From the NCBI GenBank assembly GCA_016713985.1, contig JADJOD010000021.1, forward strand, positions 1 through 64,000: 64,000 bases of DNA, read 5' to 3'. Every line of letters begins with the position of its first letter. The first letter of the stretch is position 1. The translations under genes and the position numbers were made by a program. Shown here piece by piece: positions 20,873 through 30,214 of the stretch. The notes beneath the pieces were generated by a model. The model was not told where the DNA came from, did no database searches, and saw only the letters and a program-made list of their open reading frames with translations. This DNA is from Lewinellaceae bacterium. GTDB lineage: Bacteria > Bacteroidota > Bacteroidia > Chitinophagales > Saprospiraceae.

Positions 20873-21061
20873 TCAATCCTGATCGGCTTCCTCTTCGGAT
20901 TTTTCTTCCTCTCCGTCCACTTCTTCCATCGAATCATTTTCTTCTTCCGTGTCCTCTTCCATTTCTTCCGGTTCGGCGGATTGATCTTCGGAATTGTCGA
21001 TTGATTCTTCTGTGTTCAGAACTACAAGTTCTTCTGTTTCAGACTGATTTTCCTGGTACAT
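20873..21061 (-). CDS. Small, very acidic protein of unknown function
   Basis: 62 residues, about half Glu and Asp, with no signal peptide or hydrophobic segment. Low-complexity Glu runs (MEEDTEEENDSMEE) make homology hard to judge. It starts with an ATG. The gap around it is otherwise empty, so a short real gene is possible, but a chance open frame in purine-rich DNA cannot be excluded. Confidence 0.35.
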   Translation of the reverse strand: MYQENQSETEELVVLNTEESIDNSEDQSAEPEEMEEDTEEENDSMEEVDGEEEKSEEEADQD

Positions 21062-21227
21062 GGCCGGCTGTTTTTTATTGTTTAAAAATAGGTGATCGAA
21101 CCCTGCAAAGGAAGGTGGAAACCGGGCTTGATATGCACCTGAACGGGTTAAGTGATATTTAATTCAGCAGGCATATTATTTACTAAAACTTAATGCGGGC
21201 ACTTTCGGGCACGCCGGGGGCATCTCC

Positions 21228-21315
21228 ACCCTCACACCACCCTCGGCGCCAATAACTTATACAACACCAGCGTCACAATCCGCGAGAGCAAAGTTGAAGA
21301 AATCAGACCGCCGAT
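21228..21315. repeat. 88-bp direct repeat, copy 1: detached copy of the acrB-like 3' end
   Basis: This copy matches 21996-22083 at 86 of 88 bases by eye. On the minus strand it encodes the last codons of the RND permease (GLISSTLLSRIV ... LAPRVV-stop) with one Pro-to-Leu change, but it is not attached to the rest of that gene. Together with copy 2 it brackets the toxin-antitoxin module. Confidence 0.9.
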
Positions 21316-21323
21316 AGGGTATT

Positions 21324-21354
21324 TTGAATTTTTCCGGCAGTTAAGTTATCTTTG
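21324..21354 (+). promoter_or_regulatory. Bacteroidota-type promoter of the toxin-antitoxin module
   Basis: A -33 TTG (21324-21326) is followed after 20 bases by TATCTTTG (21347-21354), matching TTG-N(19-21)-TAnnTTTG. The antitoxin ATG is 26 bases downstream. The promoter begins just inside the right end of direct-repeat copy 1, so the module carries its own promoter. Confidence 0.65.
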
Positions 21355-21379
21355 TCGGTAGTTCAAACAATTTTTAACT

Positions 21380-21619
21380 ATGCAGGCTTACCGCACACAC
21401 GCTAAAGTCGAGGAGGGGCAAGTAGTCGTTCAATTGCCCAAAACGTTCGCCGGCACGGAAGTAGAGGTAATTATCCTTCCTTCCGAATCAACCCCTGCAA
21501 TACCCAAAGCCAAGAAAAACATGTCAAAATACCGGGGCGTTCTGAAAACCGGTATATCGCGCGAAACTATTGACAAACAACTTCAAAGCCTCCGCGATGA
21601 ATGGGAACGACCTATTTGA
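21380..21619 (+). CDS. VapB-like antitoxin
   Basis: 79 residues. The N-terminal half (HAKVEEGQVVVQLP, FAGTEVEVIILPSE) has the short-strand, beta-hairpin look of AbrB-like or DUF2281 antitoxins that bind their own promoter. The C-terminal half (KYRGVLKTGISRETIDKQL) is the kind of flexible arm that wraps the toxin active site. The gene overlaps the toxin gene by 19 bases, as antitoxin-toxin pairs often do. It neutralises the PIN toxin and probably represses the operon; both are inferred from the family. Confidence 0.8.
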   Translation: MQAYRTHAKVEEGQVVVQLPKTFAGTEVEVIILPSESTPAIPKAKKNMSKYRGVLKTGISRETIDKQLQSLRDEWERPI

Positions 21620-21996
21620 TTGACACAAACTCGGCCATTTACTATCTCAACGAACTGTTGCCCAAGAAGGGAATGGATTTCCTTGAAAGGGCGCTCAACG
21701 AGTCCGGCAGTTTCCTTTCCGTTATTTCAAAAATCGAATTGTTGGGCTGGCAAGCGCCAACCGTTGAAGCGATGGAGCAGATAGAAAGCTTCGTTGACGA
21801 CAGCATCGTTCTGCCGCTTGACGACCGCATAGTGGGCAAAACAATCGAAATCCGCCGCTCGCTCAAAATCAAACTGCCGGATGCTGTGATTGTGTCCACA
21901 GCACTTGTTTACGATTTTACACTTCTCTCCCGCAACGATGCCGATTTCAGGCGTGTGCCAGGTTTAAAATATTTGAACCTGTTTTCCGATTTGTAA
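21601..21996 (+). CDS. PIN-domain toxin, VapC-like ribonuclease
   Basis: 131 residues, the usual VapC size. The acidic active-site residues are visible: Asp in YLIDTNSAIYY (residue 8), Glu in SVISKIELLGW (about 46), Asp in KLPDAVIVSTAL (about 94) and Asp in LLSRNDADFRRV (about 113-115). VapC toxins cut tRNA or rRNA when the antitoxin is lost. The last base of the stop codon is the first base of direct-repeat copy 2. The start overlaps the antitoxin end, which suggests translational coupling. Confidence 0.88.
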   Translation: MGTTYLIDTNSAIYYLNELLPKKGMDFLERALNESGSFLSVISKIELLGWQAPTVEAMEQIESFVDDSIVLPLDDRIVGKTIEIRRSLKIKLPDAVIVSTALVYDFTLLSRNDADFRRVPGLKYLNLFSDL

Positions 21997-22083
21997 CCCT
22001 CACACCACCCTCGGCGCCAACAACTTATACAACACCGGCGTCACAATCCGCGAGAGCAAAGTTGAAGAAATCAGACCGCCGAT
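21996..22083. repeat. 88-bp direct repeat, copy 2: intact acrB-like 3' end
   Basis: This copy covers the stop codon and the last 27 or so codons of the RND permease gene and a few bases past it. It is 768 bases from copy 1, in the same orientation. The toxin gene stop abuts its left end. Confidence 0.9.
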
Positions 22084-25000
22084 GAGGACGTAAGAGAGCG
22101 GAGAGTACAACGGATTTTCCTCGATGGCAATGGGCAGCAAACCGCCAATAGCCGTGAGCGAAGTCAGCAAAATCGGCACAAAACGGATCTCACCCGCTTC
22201 CTGAATGGCATCGTCGAGGCTACGGCCTTCGGCGCGGAGCTGATTGGTGAAGTCCACGAGCAAAATCGAGTTTTTTACCTCGATACCCATGAGCGCGATG
22301 AGGCCAACCACAACCGTAAACGAAAACGGATAACCCGTCGCCAGCAAAATCAGGATCGCGCCGATGATGCCGAGTGGGATGACCGACAGCACAATAACCG
22401 TGCTTCTGAAGGTTTTAAATTCCAAAATCAGCACAGCGAGCAGACCGAAAATCGTGATCATAATGATGGTTCCGAGGCCGCCAAAGGAACGTTTTGCGCT
22501 CTCTTCTTCACCCGCCACGACGTAAGTATAGCCCGCCGGGAAAGCCAGAGATTTCATTTTTTCCTTGATTTTCGAATTGATTTCGGCGGTGTAAAAACCA
22601 CTTTTCACGAAGGCCGTCACGGCGGTAAAACGGTCTTTATCGTAGTGCTGAATGTAGTTCGGCGAGGGTTTGAACTGAATCTCCGCAACCTGGCTCAAAG
22701 GAATAGCCGTGCCGAATACATTGTTGATATACAGGTTTTTAAGCACGTCCAGATTGGCAAAAACTCCCGATTTCGGTATACTCACGGTCAGGTTATAAGC
22801 TTCGCCGTCAGCTGCCGCAGTGAAGTTCCCGACGTTTAAACCGGCGATGGCGAGGCGTATCATTCGCTCTATCTCTGCGACGGGGATGCCGAGTGTGGCG
22901 GCCTTATCCTTGTTGATCTTTACCTGTAAGTCGGTTTTAACCGTGGCAATCGGGTTGTCCACATACATGGTGCCTTCCGTTTCGCTGATGAAGGTTTCCA
23001 CCCGGCCGGCAATACTTCGCAAGGTGTCGAGGTTTTCTCCAAACACCCGAATCACGATCGGCGCTTCGATGGGCGGCCCCTGTTCAAAATTTTTGACGTT
23101 AATCACCGCGCCCGGCGTGTTTTTAAACTTTTCGCGCAACTCGTCAAGCAGCGCGATTTTTACCGGCGGCGGCGTTTCGTCTTCCAGTTGAACAAAAATC
23201 TGCCCGTAGTCGGCAGCCTCGTTTTCCCGGATCACGTTGTAATAAATACGCGGATTTCCACGACCGGCGTTGCTGGCATACCAGGTTATTTTGGCCTTGC
23301 CGCCCGTGTACTTCGGGTTTTGTATTTCAGTTTCCGCGCCAGTTTCTGCGGCGGTATTCGTTTTTTTTGCCGAAAAACCTACATTCCGTATCCCGAATTC
23401 CGAACTCCTGAATCCCGGCGCGGTGTATTCATTTAACACAGAATCAACCATTTGCACGGTTCGATTGGTTTGTTCCAAATTTGACCCGGCTGCCATTTCC
23501 ACGTCGATATAAAACATGGGGCGCTCGCTGGAAGGAAACAGCGCGAACCCTGCCTTACCAATCAAACTGACGACAGCGATAAAAAGCACAATGGCGGCGG
23601 CAACAGTCCAACGCGGCCTGGCCAGGGCAAGGTGCAATACTTTGGCATAGGTGCCGGAAATAAGCCATTTCAGGCCGCGCAGGAAAATATTGCCGCGCGG
23701 ATCGTGGTGTTCGGCCAAAATCCTGCTGCTCAAAAACGGCACGATGGTGAGGGATACAAACAACGATGCCAAAACGGTGAGTACAACCGCCAGCGGCAGG
23801 GAGCGGATAAAATCGCCGGATGCTTCGGGCAAAAATACCAGCGGCAAAAAGGCCAGAACAAGCGTTGCCGTGCAGCCCAAAACGGCCAGGCCGATTTGTT
23901 TTGTGGCGAGAATGGCCGCATCCACCCGGCTGTAACCCTCTCGCAACCACCGTTCTATATTTTCCACCACCACAATACTGTCGTCCACCAAAATGCCGAG
24001 TGCAATGATGAGCCCGACGATGGAAAGTTGATTTAATGAATAACCGAGCTGGTCGAGTGCGAACAAACCGATGGCAATGCTGAGTGGAATGGATACCATG
24101 ACGACCAACGCAGCGCGCCAGCCCAGCGGCAATAAAGTGATCAGAACCAATAAAATAGCGATGCCAAAATCTTTGGCAAAACGGGTAAGGCGTTTTTTTA
24201 CCGAGTCATTCTGGTCGAATACTTTTACGTAATCCATACTCTCCGGGAGCTCGCTGCGCCAGGCGGCGACCACTTTGTTTACTTCGTCGCATACGTTGAA
24301 GATATTTTGCTCGTCCTTCATACTGGCAGTGACCCATACGCTGCGCACACCGTTGATCCGCGTGAGGTGGCGCGGCTCTTCGTAAGCCCATTCAACTTCT
24401 GCTATGTCTTTGAGATAGAGCACTTTACCATCAGCGCCGTTAATCACGGTATTGCGGATTTCTTCGATATTTTCGTAGTCGCCGCTGGTTTCCACAAAAA
24501 ACTGCCGGTCGCCGATATTGACCGAACCGCCGGGAATGGAGACGTTTTCACTTTGCAAGGCGCCGAGTACACGACCCACCGGCAGGTTTTCGGACGCCAT
24601 TTTTGGCAGGTTGAGACTGATCCGTACCTCCCGTTTGGGATAACCCCAGGTATTGGCGGCTTTGACACCTGCGATTTTTTCCAGATTTTCTTCCAAACGC
24701 TCGGCTTCCCGGCGCAGATCGGCATAAGAAGCATTTTCCGAAACGATGCCGCCCTGCAAAATCGCTACGTCGGAAGAGGAAAATTTCTGGATCGTGATCC
24801 GGTAAAGGTCTTGCGGCAACTCGGGGCGCAAGGCATTGATCTCGCGTACCACTTCCTCGTATTTTTTTTCAGTATCCTCGCCGTGTTTGAACTCAATGGT
24901 CAGGATCATCAGGCCGTTGAGCGAAAGAGAGGGCATCCGGTCGATGTTTTCAAGCGCACCCAGCCGGGCTTCCACCTTGTCGGTGATCTTGTTCTCGATT

Positions 25001-25173
25001 TCTGCAGGCCCTGCTCCGGGGTATACGATGACGATGTTGTAGCCGGGAGGCGCAAATTTGGGGTCCTCCGCGCGTGGCATATTGAACAAGGCGCCGACGC
25101 CAAGCGCCATGACGAAGCAAAAAATGATGAAGGTAAATTGGGGATTGCGGACGGAAAATTCGGCGATTTTCAT
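22000..25173 (-). CDS. RND efflux permease (AcrB/MMPL type)
   Basis: 1057 residues, full length for an inner-membrane RND pump. It has twelve predicted helices in two halves, with the periplasmic loops between helices 1-2 and 7-8. Characteristic stretches are VIVYPGAGPAEIENKITD near residue 50, ILVDDSIVVVENIERW in the first helix bundle and GIEVKNSILLVDFTNQ in the second. It exports small molecules, powered by protons, as part of a tripartite pump with the hlyD and tolC products encoded just upstream. Substrate unknown. Its 3' end is duplicated on the far side of the toxin-antitoxin module. Confidence 0.93.
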   Translation of the reverse strand: MKIAEFSVRNPQFTFIIFCFVMALGVGALFNMPRAEDPKFAPPGYNIVIVYPGAGPAEIENKITDKVEARLGALENIDRMPSLSLNGLMILTIEFKHGEDTEKKYEEVVREINALRPELPQDLYRITIQKFSSSDVAILQGGIVSENASYADLRREAERLEENLEKIAGVKAANTWGYPKREVRISLNLPKMASENLPVGRVLGALQSENVSIPGGSVNIGDRQFFVETSGDYENIEEIRNTVINGADGKVLYLKDIAEVEWAYEEPRHLTRINGVRSVWVTASMKDEQNIFNVCDEVNKVVAAWRSELPESMDYVKVFDQNDSVKKRLTRFAKDFGIAILLVLITLLPLGWRAALVVMVSIPLSIAIGLFALDQLGYSLNQLSIVGLIIALGILVDDSIVVVENIERWLREGYSRVDAAILATKQIGLAVLGCTATLVLAFLPLVFLPEASGDFIRSLPLAVVLTVLASLFVSLTIVPFLSSRILAEHHDPRGNIFLRGLKWLISGTYAKVLHLALARPRWTVAAAIVLFIAVVSLIGKAGFALFPSSERPMFYIDVEMAAGSNLEQTNRTVQMVDSVLNEYTAPGFRSSEFGIRNVGFSAKKTNTAAETGAETEIQNPKYTGGKAKITWYASNAGRGNPRIYYNVIRENEAADYGQIFVQLEDETPPPVKIALLDELREKFKNTPGAVINVKNFEQGPPIEAPIVIRVFGENLDTLRSIAGRVETFISETEGTMYVDNPIATVKTDLQVKINKDKAATLGIPVAEIERMIRLAIAGLNVGNFTAAADGEAYNLTVSIPKSGVFANLDVLKNLYINNVFGTAIPLSQVAEIQFKPSPNYIQHYDKDRFTAVTAFVKSGFYTAEINSKIKEKMKSLAFPAGYTYVVAGEEESAKRSFGGLGTIIMITIFGLLAVLILEFKTFRSTVIVLSVIPLGIIGAILILLATGYPFSFTVVVGLIALMGIEVKNSILLVDFTNQLRAEGRSLDDAIQEAGEIRFVPILLTSLTAIGGLLPIAIEENPLYSPLSYVLIGGLISSTLLSRIVTPVLYKLLAPRVV

Positions 25174-25278
25174 GGTTTTCTACTTCCATTCTTTAAGAAA
25201 GGAAGTTTTATTTTTTTGTGGTAAAACGTTGAATTTTAGACTCTTAGGCCCGTATGTGCTCCGGAACGCCGTTCCGGG

Positions 25279-26359
25279 TTACATTTTCCTCACCTTCTTC
25301 TTCTCGCTTAAATACGGCGCTCCGCTCGTTACCACTTCCGTTACTCCTTCCAAACCAGATGTAATGACCGCCCGGTTGCCTTCCAGAAATGCCACCTGCA
25401 CAGGTGCTTTTTTTACACTCTCCCCATCGGCCTGCAAGGCAAAAAACAAATGCCGATTTGCCGTCGCCTTCCACCAGCGATTCGACCGGAACCAGCGTGT
25501 AAGGCCTTGATTGTGAAGGTGTAATATCCACTTGTGCGAACAGACCTGGTGCAAAACGTTTGCCTTGCGGCGCTACTTTTATTTCTACCGGGTAAAGGCC
25601 GTTCGCAGGATCGGCAGCGGGTGCGAGGTCGCTTACTTTGCCGTTGAATGCCGCGTCGGGATAAGCGTCCATGACGACTTTGGCGCCCATCCCGAGATTG
25701 AGGCGCGCCCAGTCGCGGTCGCTGACGTTGATCCGGACCACCCAATCGTCGGCGCCGGTTTCAAATAGTACAAAAACGGGCATTCCGGGTCCGGTGATTT
25801 CCCCCTCGTTCATCAGTTTTTTGATGATTTTGCCCCCCTTGCTGGCGCGGATTTCGGCGTATTGCTGGTTAAATTGTGCGATACGCGCCGTTTCTTTGGC
25901 GACCTCGCGGCCGGTCGTGGCATTTTGAAGCAGTTCGAGTGTGGCGCTGCTGTCTTTATACAAACCTTCCACCCGCCCGAAATCGCGCTCGGCCTTGTTC
26001 AGGGCTTGTAATGCCTGCGCTACCTGGGCGTCAATTTCCGTTTTGTCCAGCGTGGCAAGCAGCTGGCCGGGGCGTACGACATCGCCTTCATCCACATAAA
26101 TTTTGCGGATCACTCCCCCGATCTTGAAGGCAAGGCGTTGCTCGGCGGAAGAAGTAAGAATGCCGCTTGCATGAATGGGAAGCGCTATGTTTTTTTGTTC
26201 GACGGCTGCCGTGCGGACCGGAATTCGTTCGTCCGGGGCGGGAATGGCTGAAGCAGAATTCGCTTTTTCTCCGCAGCCGCCCATCAGGGCGAAAAGGCCC
26301 GTAAATGCTACAACCACCAGGATGGCAGGGATCAATTTGTCAGCGGTTATTTTTTTCAT
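25279..26359 (-). CDS. RND periplasmic adaptor (HlyD/AcrA family) lipoprotein (one frameshift)
   Basis: Opens with a lipoprotein signal (lipobox LMGGC), then a barrel-sandwich half (GVIRKIYVDEGDVVRPGQLL), a helical hairpin (about 110-170) and the second half (KGGKIIKKLMNEGEITGPG). Near 25442-25447 a run of six T on the coding strand (one too many) shifts the frame; the original frame runs on to nonsense ending at 25244, while the next frame continues the family C-terminus (GNRAVITSGLEGV) to a stop at 25279. It bridges the RND pump and the outer-membrane channel. Confidence 0.85.
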
Positions 26360-26403
26360 GGCTATTGATTTTCAATGATTTAAATCTTGCAAATGGGTTC
26401 GAA

Positions 26404-27786
26404 TTACCTGCCTGCCGCTTTTTTCAGCGCGGCTTCCTGTAATAATACTTCCGACCAGGCCAGCAGGGCTTGCATCCGGGCTGTGGTGACCCGGTTCTGG
26501 GCGTCGAGGTATTCGATGAGCAAAGCCTGACTTGCGCGGTATTTGTTATTGACGATCTTGTAGGTGGATTCGGCGGCGGAGAGGCCAGTCTGGGCGGTTT
26601 TGAAAGTGTTCTGCGCCGCCTGAAAGTTGTTCCAGGCCTGTGTGACTTCGAGCGCGATTTGTTGTTCCACTTCCCGGTATTGCGAACGGATTTTTTCCGC
26701 TTCCAGCCGCGCTTCCTGTGTTTTGCTTTTGCGCAGACCCGCGTCGAAAAGATCGTATGTCATGCCGATTCGCGCCAGGGCGTACGACTGTTCTCCGTTG
26801 AATTTATAGCCGAAGCCCTGAAACCCGGCTTCGCCGCCGAGGTAGAAATCCGGTATTTTCCGGTTGTCGTCGTGAAGCCGGACCGCCGTTTCTGCGGCGG
26901 CCTGGCCCGCGCGCAAGGCATTAAATTCCTGGCGGCCGGAAAGTGCCCCGCGAACCAGTTCCCCGGGTTGATACTCGCTTACCGCGGCGTGGAGAAGCGC
27001 GGTATCGATCTCAACTTCGCTTTGTAAGTCGTTGTTGATCAAAAAGTTAAAGTAAGCGCGTGCCGTATTTTGGGCGCTTTGAAGTTTAAATATCTCGTTG
27101 TCTGCTTTGCTGAGTTCGTAATCTGCCGTAGCGACGACATCTTTGGTCGCCACGTTATTTTTTACCAGCGATTCGTTGAAGCGGCGCAATTCCGTAAGCA
27201 CCGTTTTGCTGTTCAGCCAGATTTTTTCCGCCTCCAAGGCCTGCAGGTATTGCAGGTAGGCTTCCGTGATCCGGTATCGCAATTCGTGTTTATACGCTTC
27301 GGTTTGGGCGGCCTTGCTTTCGTACAAATGTTCTTTAATCTGGCGGTTGTATTTCAGGTCGGAGTTGAACAGGGGATAGGCGAAACTCAGTTTGGTTTCA
27401 TGAAAATCGTCCGGCAGAAATTGCTCGTTGACGTTTTCGATGTTTGTCGGGTAGTCCGGGGAGCCGGGCTGGACGAGTTCATTCAATTGGTTCAGGTTGG
27501 CAAAAACGGGGTTCATCAGGTCGCCGACCGGAAACTCGATCCGCCGGCCGCCGGTCGCCCGGGTATAGTTGGCGTTGAATTGCAGGGTGGGGTAGAAGAG
27601 CGACTTCGATTGGCGAATGGCTTCCTGCGCTTTTCGCAGGTCGAGGTTTTGCTGCTGCAGGGCAAGGTTGTTATCAAGCCCGGCGCGGATATATTTTTCC
27701 AGGACGGCGGATTGTTGTGCCTGTGTCGCAGTGAAAGAAAATACAGACAGAACAAGGATTAAAAGGAGGAGGGCCGATTGTTTCAT
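26404..27786 (-). CDS. TolC-family outer-membrane efflux channel
   Basis: 460 residues from the ATG at 27786, which opens on a signal peptide (LLLILVLSVFSFTATQA); the open frame upstream is not coding. Two repeats of the OEP family are visible: long amphipathic helices with AQ-rich heptads (YLQYLQALEAEKIW, EVTQAWNNFQAAQNTF) and short barrel strands (KLSFAYPLFNSDLKYNRQ, RIGMTYDLFDAGLRKSK). It forms the outer-membrane exit duct of the pump. The hlyD gene starts 45 bases downstream. Confidence 0.9.
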   Translation of the reverse strand: MKQSALLLLILVLSVFSFTATQAQQSAVLEKYIRAGLDNNLALQQQNLDLRKAQEAIRQSKSLFYPTLQFNANYTRATGGRRIEFPVGDLMNPVFANLNQLNELVQPGSPDYPTNIENVNEQFLPDDFHETKLSFAYPLFNSDLKYNRQIKEHLYESKAAQTEAYKHELRYRITEAYLQYLQALEAEKIWLNSKTVLTELRRFNESLVKNNVATKDVVATADYELSKADNEIFKLQSAQNTARAYFNFLINNDLQSEVEIDTALLHAAVSEYQPGELVRGALSGRQEFNALRAGQAAAETAVRLHDDNRKIPDFYLGGEAGFQGFGYKFNGEQSYALARIGMTYDLFDAGLRKSKTQEARLEAEKIRSQYREVEQQIALEVTQAWNNFQAAQNTFKTAQTGLSAAESTYKIVNNKYRASQALLIEYLDAQNRVTTARMQALLAWSEVLLQEAALKKAAGR

Positions 27787-27966
27787 GCTTAAAAAACACG
27801 TTTTATTTGCTGAACGGTGTTTAGTTTCCGGTACAAAAAAAGGCAGCCGAAAAGTGCTGCACAATGCAATACCGGTGAACGGTCGTTTCAGGGTGATGAA
27901 TGGTTGGCTTGTGATTTTGAATAGACGGCGGCCCTGGTTGAGCGGTTGCAACGGAGCCGGATTTTT

Positions 27967-28577
27967 TTACAAGGACTCGGCCATTTTTACAATCATGTCA
28001 AAGGATTTTCTGGCCAGTTCGGGGCGTTTTTCTTCCGGGTACATCCGCATCCGTTCGCGAACGAACAGCGATACCAGTCCGTGCGCGTGGCACCACAAGG
28101 TGTAAGCAATGGTTTCCGTGTCCGTACTTTTGAAATAACGGGCGTTTACGCAATCCTGAACGGTTTCGACAAAAACGAATGTGTAGCGATCCCCAGTTTC
28201 CAACACTCCTGATTTTCAATGGATTCCATCGGCGACCGGGTGATAAACAGCAGGTCGTACAGGTCAGGATGTTTCATGCCGAAGTCGATGTAGCGCCTGC
28301 CGAATTCGATAAGGCGTTCCCAGGGGTTTTCCACCTGAACCGCCGGCAGCAGGTGGTCGCGTTTCACGGCCGCTGCCTCGAATTGCAAAGCGAAGAAAAT
28401 TTCACTTTTGTCCTTGTAGTACAGATAAATGGTGGCCGGACTGTATTCGATGGCTTCGGCGATGTTGCGGATGCTGACGCCGTCATATCCTTTTTCGAGA
28501 AAAAGGTGCAACGCGGCTCCCAGGATGAGCCGGCGCATTTCTTCTTTTTCCCGTTCTTTTCTTGATGTGATTCCCAT
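27967..28577 (-). CDS. TetR-family repressor of the efflux operon (one frameshift)
   Basis: The N-terminus has the TetR helix-turn-helix: ILGAALHLFLEKGYDGVSIR followed by IAEAIEYSPATIYLYYKDKSE. The C-terminal ligand domain reads to ENQECWKLG, where four C at 28191-28194 (five expected) break the frame; the next frame continues DRYTFVFVETVQDCVN to the stop at 27967, giving about 203 residues, normal for the family. It heads the tolC-hlyD-acrB run on the same strand and most likely represses it until a toxic ligand binds. Confidence 0.85.
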
Positions 28578-28585
28578 AGGTAGCG

Positions 28586-28601
28586 GCGAAATTTATTTCG
28601 C
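28586..28601. promoter_or_regulatory. Perfect 7-2-7 palindrome, candidate TetR operator
   Basis: GCGAAAT-TT-ATTTCGC is a perfect dyad of 16 bases lying between the -7 box and the tetR start codon, where a bound repressor would block transcription. Size and position fit TetR operators; binding is inferred. Confidence 0.55.
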
Positions 28602-28618
28602 GTTTGTGGTAAACGATG

Positions 28619-28652
28619 CAAAGATAATGAACGGTGTTTATTTGTTAGTCAA
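28619..28652 (-). promoter_or_regulatory. Promoter of the tetR-tolC-hlyD-acrB operon
   Basis: On the minus strand TATCTTTG (28626-28619) is an exact -7 match, with a TTG (28652-28650) 23 bases upstream, a long but tolerated spacing. The tetR ATG is about 40 bases downstream and the palindrome lies between them. Confidence 0.5.
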
Positions 28653-28754
28653 ATTCATTTAACTCCCTGCATCCTGGAAGGAATTGCCGGATATTCTTTC
28701 GGTTGTCAAAATAAAAACGGTGCAATAGTAATCGGCACAACCGCAGCCGGAATA

Positions 28755-30170
28755 GGGGCCGGGGGGGGGGGCCCCCGGCGCCGGGGGGTTGCGGGGGGGG
28801 GGGCCCCCGGCCCCCCGCGCCGTCGGCGGGGGGCCTTGGGCCCCGGGGGGCCGCCGGTTCGGGGCGGCGGCGGGGGGGGGTGGCCCCCGGGCCCCGGGGC
28901 TTCTCGGGGGGGGGGCGGGGCCCCGGGCGGCGGCCCTCGGGGGGCCCCCGGGGCCCCCGGCGCGGGGCGCCGGCGGGGGGGGGCCGGGGGGGGCTCGGGG
29001 CGGGCTTCGCTCCCGGGGGTGTTCGCGGGGGGGGCCCCCGGGGGGGGGCCCCCCCGGCGCCCCCGCGGGGCCCTGGGGGGGGGGGCGCGGGCGGTCTTTC
29101 GGCTGGGGGGGGGGGGGTGCCCCGGGGGCGGGGGGGGGCGGGGGGGGGGGGGGGGGGGGGGGGGCGCGGGTGGCGGGGGGGGGCGGGGGGGGGGGCCCCC
29201 GGCCGCTTCCCGGGCTTGGGGGGCGGGTGGCGGGGGGGGGGGGGGGGGGGGGGGGTGGTGGGGCCCGGCGGGCGTCCCCGGGTGGTTCCGGGGCCGGGCG
29301 CGGGTTCCCGGGGGCCCTTGGGGGGGGGGGGGGTGGCCGGCCCGGGCCCCGGCGCCCCGGCGGGGGGGACGGGGCGGCCTTCCGGGGGGGGGGGGGGGCG
29401 GGGGCTCTCCGGCCCCCGGCGCGGGGTTTGGGGCCGCCCCGCGCCCCGGGCGTTGGGGGGGCCGGGGGGGCCCCGGGGGCCCCCCCCCCCCGCGGGCGGG
29501 CCCCCCGGGGGGGGGCGGCGGGGGCCGGCCCGCCCCGGGGGGGGGCCCCCGGCGCGGGCGGCGGCGGCCCCCCGGGCGGCGGGGGCGCGGGGCGCCCCGG
29601 GGGCGGCGGGGGGGGGCGGGCCCCCCGGGGGTCCCCGGGCCCGCGGGGGCCCCCCGGCGGGGTTGGGGGGCCGGCCGCGGGCGGGGGGGGTTCGCCCCGG
29701 GCCCCCGCGGGGGCCGGTCCCCGGGGGGGGGGGGGGGGGGCGGGGGGGGGGGGGGGGGGGGGCCCCCGGGGCCCCCGGGGGGGGGGGGGGCCGGGGGGGG
29801 GGGGGCCCCCCCGGGGGGGGGCCCCGCGCCACCGGGGGCCGGCCGGCGCGCCGCGCCGGGGCCGGGGCGGCCGCCCGGGCGCCCTTTAGCCCCGGGCCGG
29901 CCCCGTTTGCCGGGTGCAGCGGCGGCCGGGCGGGTTTTTGGCCCCCGGCGTGTAGCGCGGCGCCCCGAGCGCGGGCGCGCCGGGGCGGCGCCGGGGCCGC
30001 CGTGGCGCGGGGGGGGGGCGCGCGCGGGACGGCGCGCGCGCGGCGCCCCCGCCCGCCCCGCGGCCCGCCGGGGGGGCGGCCGCCGGCCGCCCCGGGCGCC
30101 CGCCCCGCCCCGGCCCCCCCCCCCCCCGCCGCCGGGCCCCCCCCCCCCCCCCCCCCCCCGGGGGGGGGGG
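28755..30170. other. About 1.4 kb of G and C homopolymers, probable sequencing or assembly artefact
   Basis: The block is almost only G and C, with long G runs on the left and middle and a C run then G run at the right end, a few T and scarcely any A. It has sharp edges against ordinary sequence at both ends. Large open frames appear on both strands only because stop codons need A and T; their products are Gly/Pro/Arg/Ala strings. Nothing can be annotated inside. Whatever truly lies between tetR and the dioxygenase gene is hidden or absent. Confidence 0.85.
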
Positions 30171-30214
30171 TGTTTTTTGCCCATTCTTACCTTTTCCCTT
30201 ATTTGCCGTCTACC

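Noticed and set aside
20786..21227. Further genes in the gap between the OmpA-type gene and the toxin-antitoxin module
   Set aside because: Apart from the acidic 62-codon frame, nothing with a start, codon pattern or motif was found.
24307..25224. 305-codon open frame antisense to the RND permease
   Set aside because: Shadow frame; the permease on the other strand has all family motifs.
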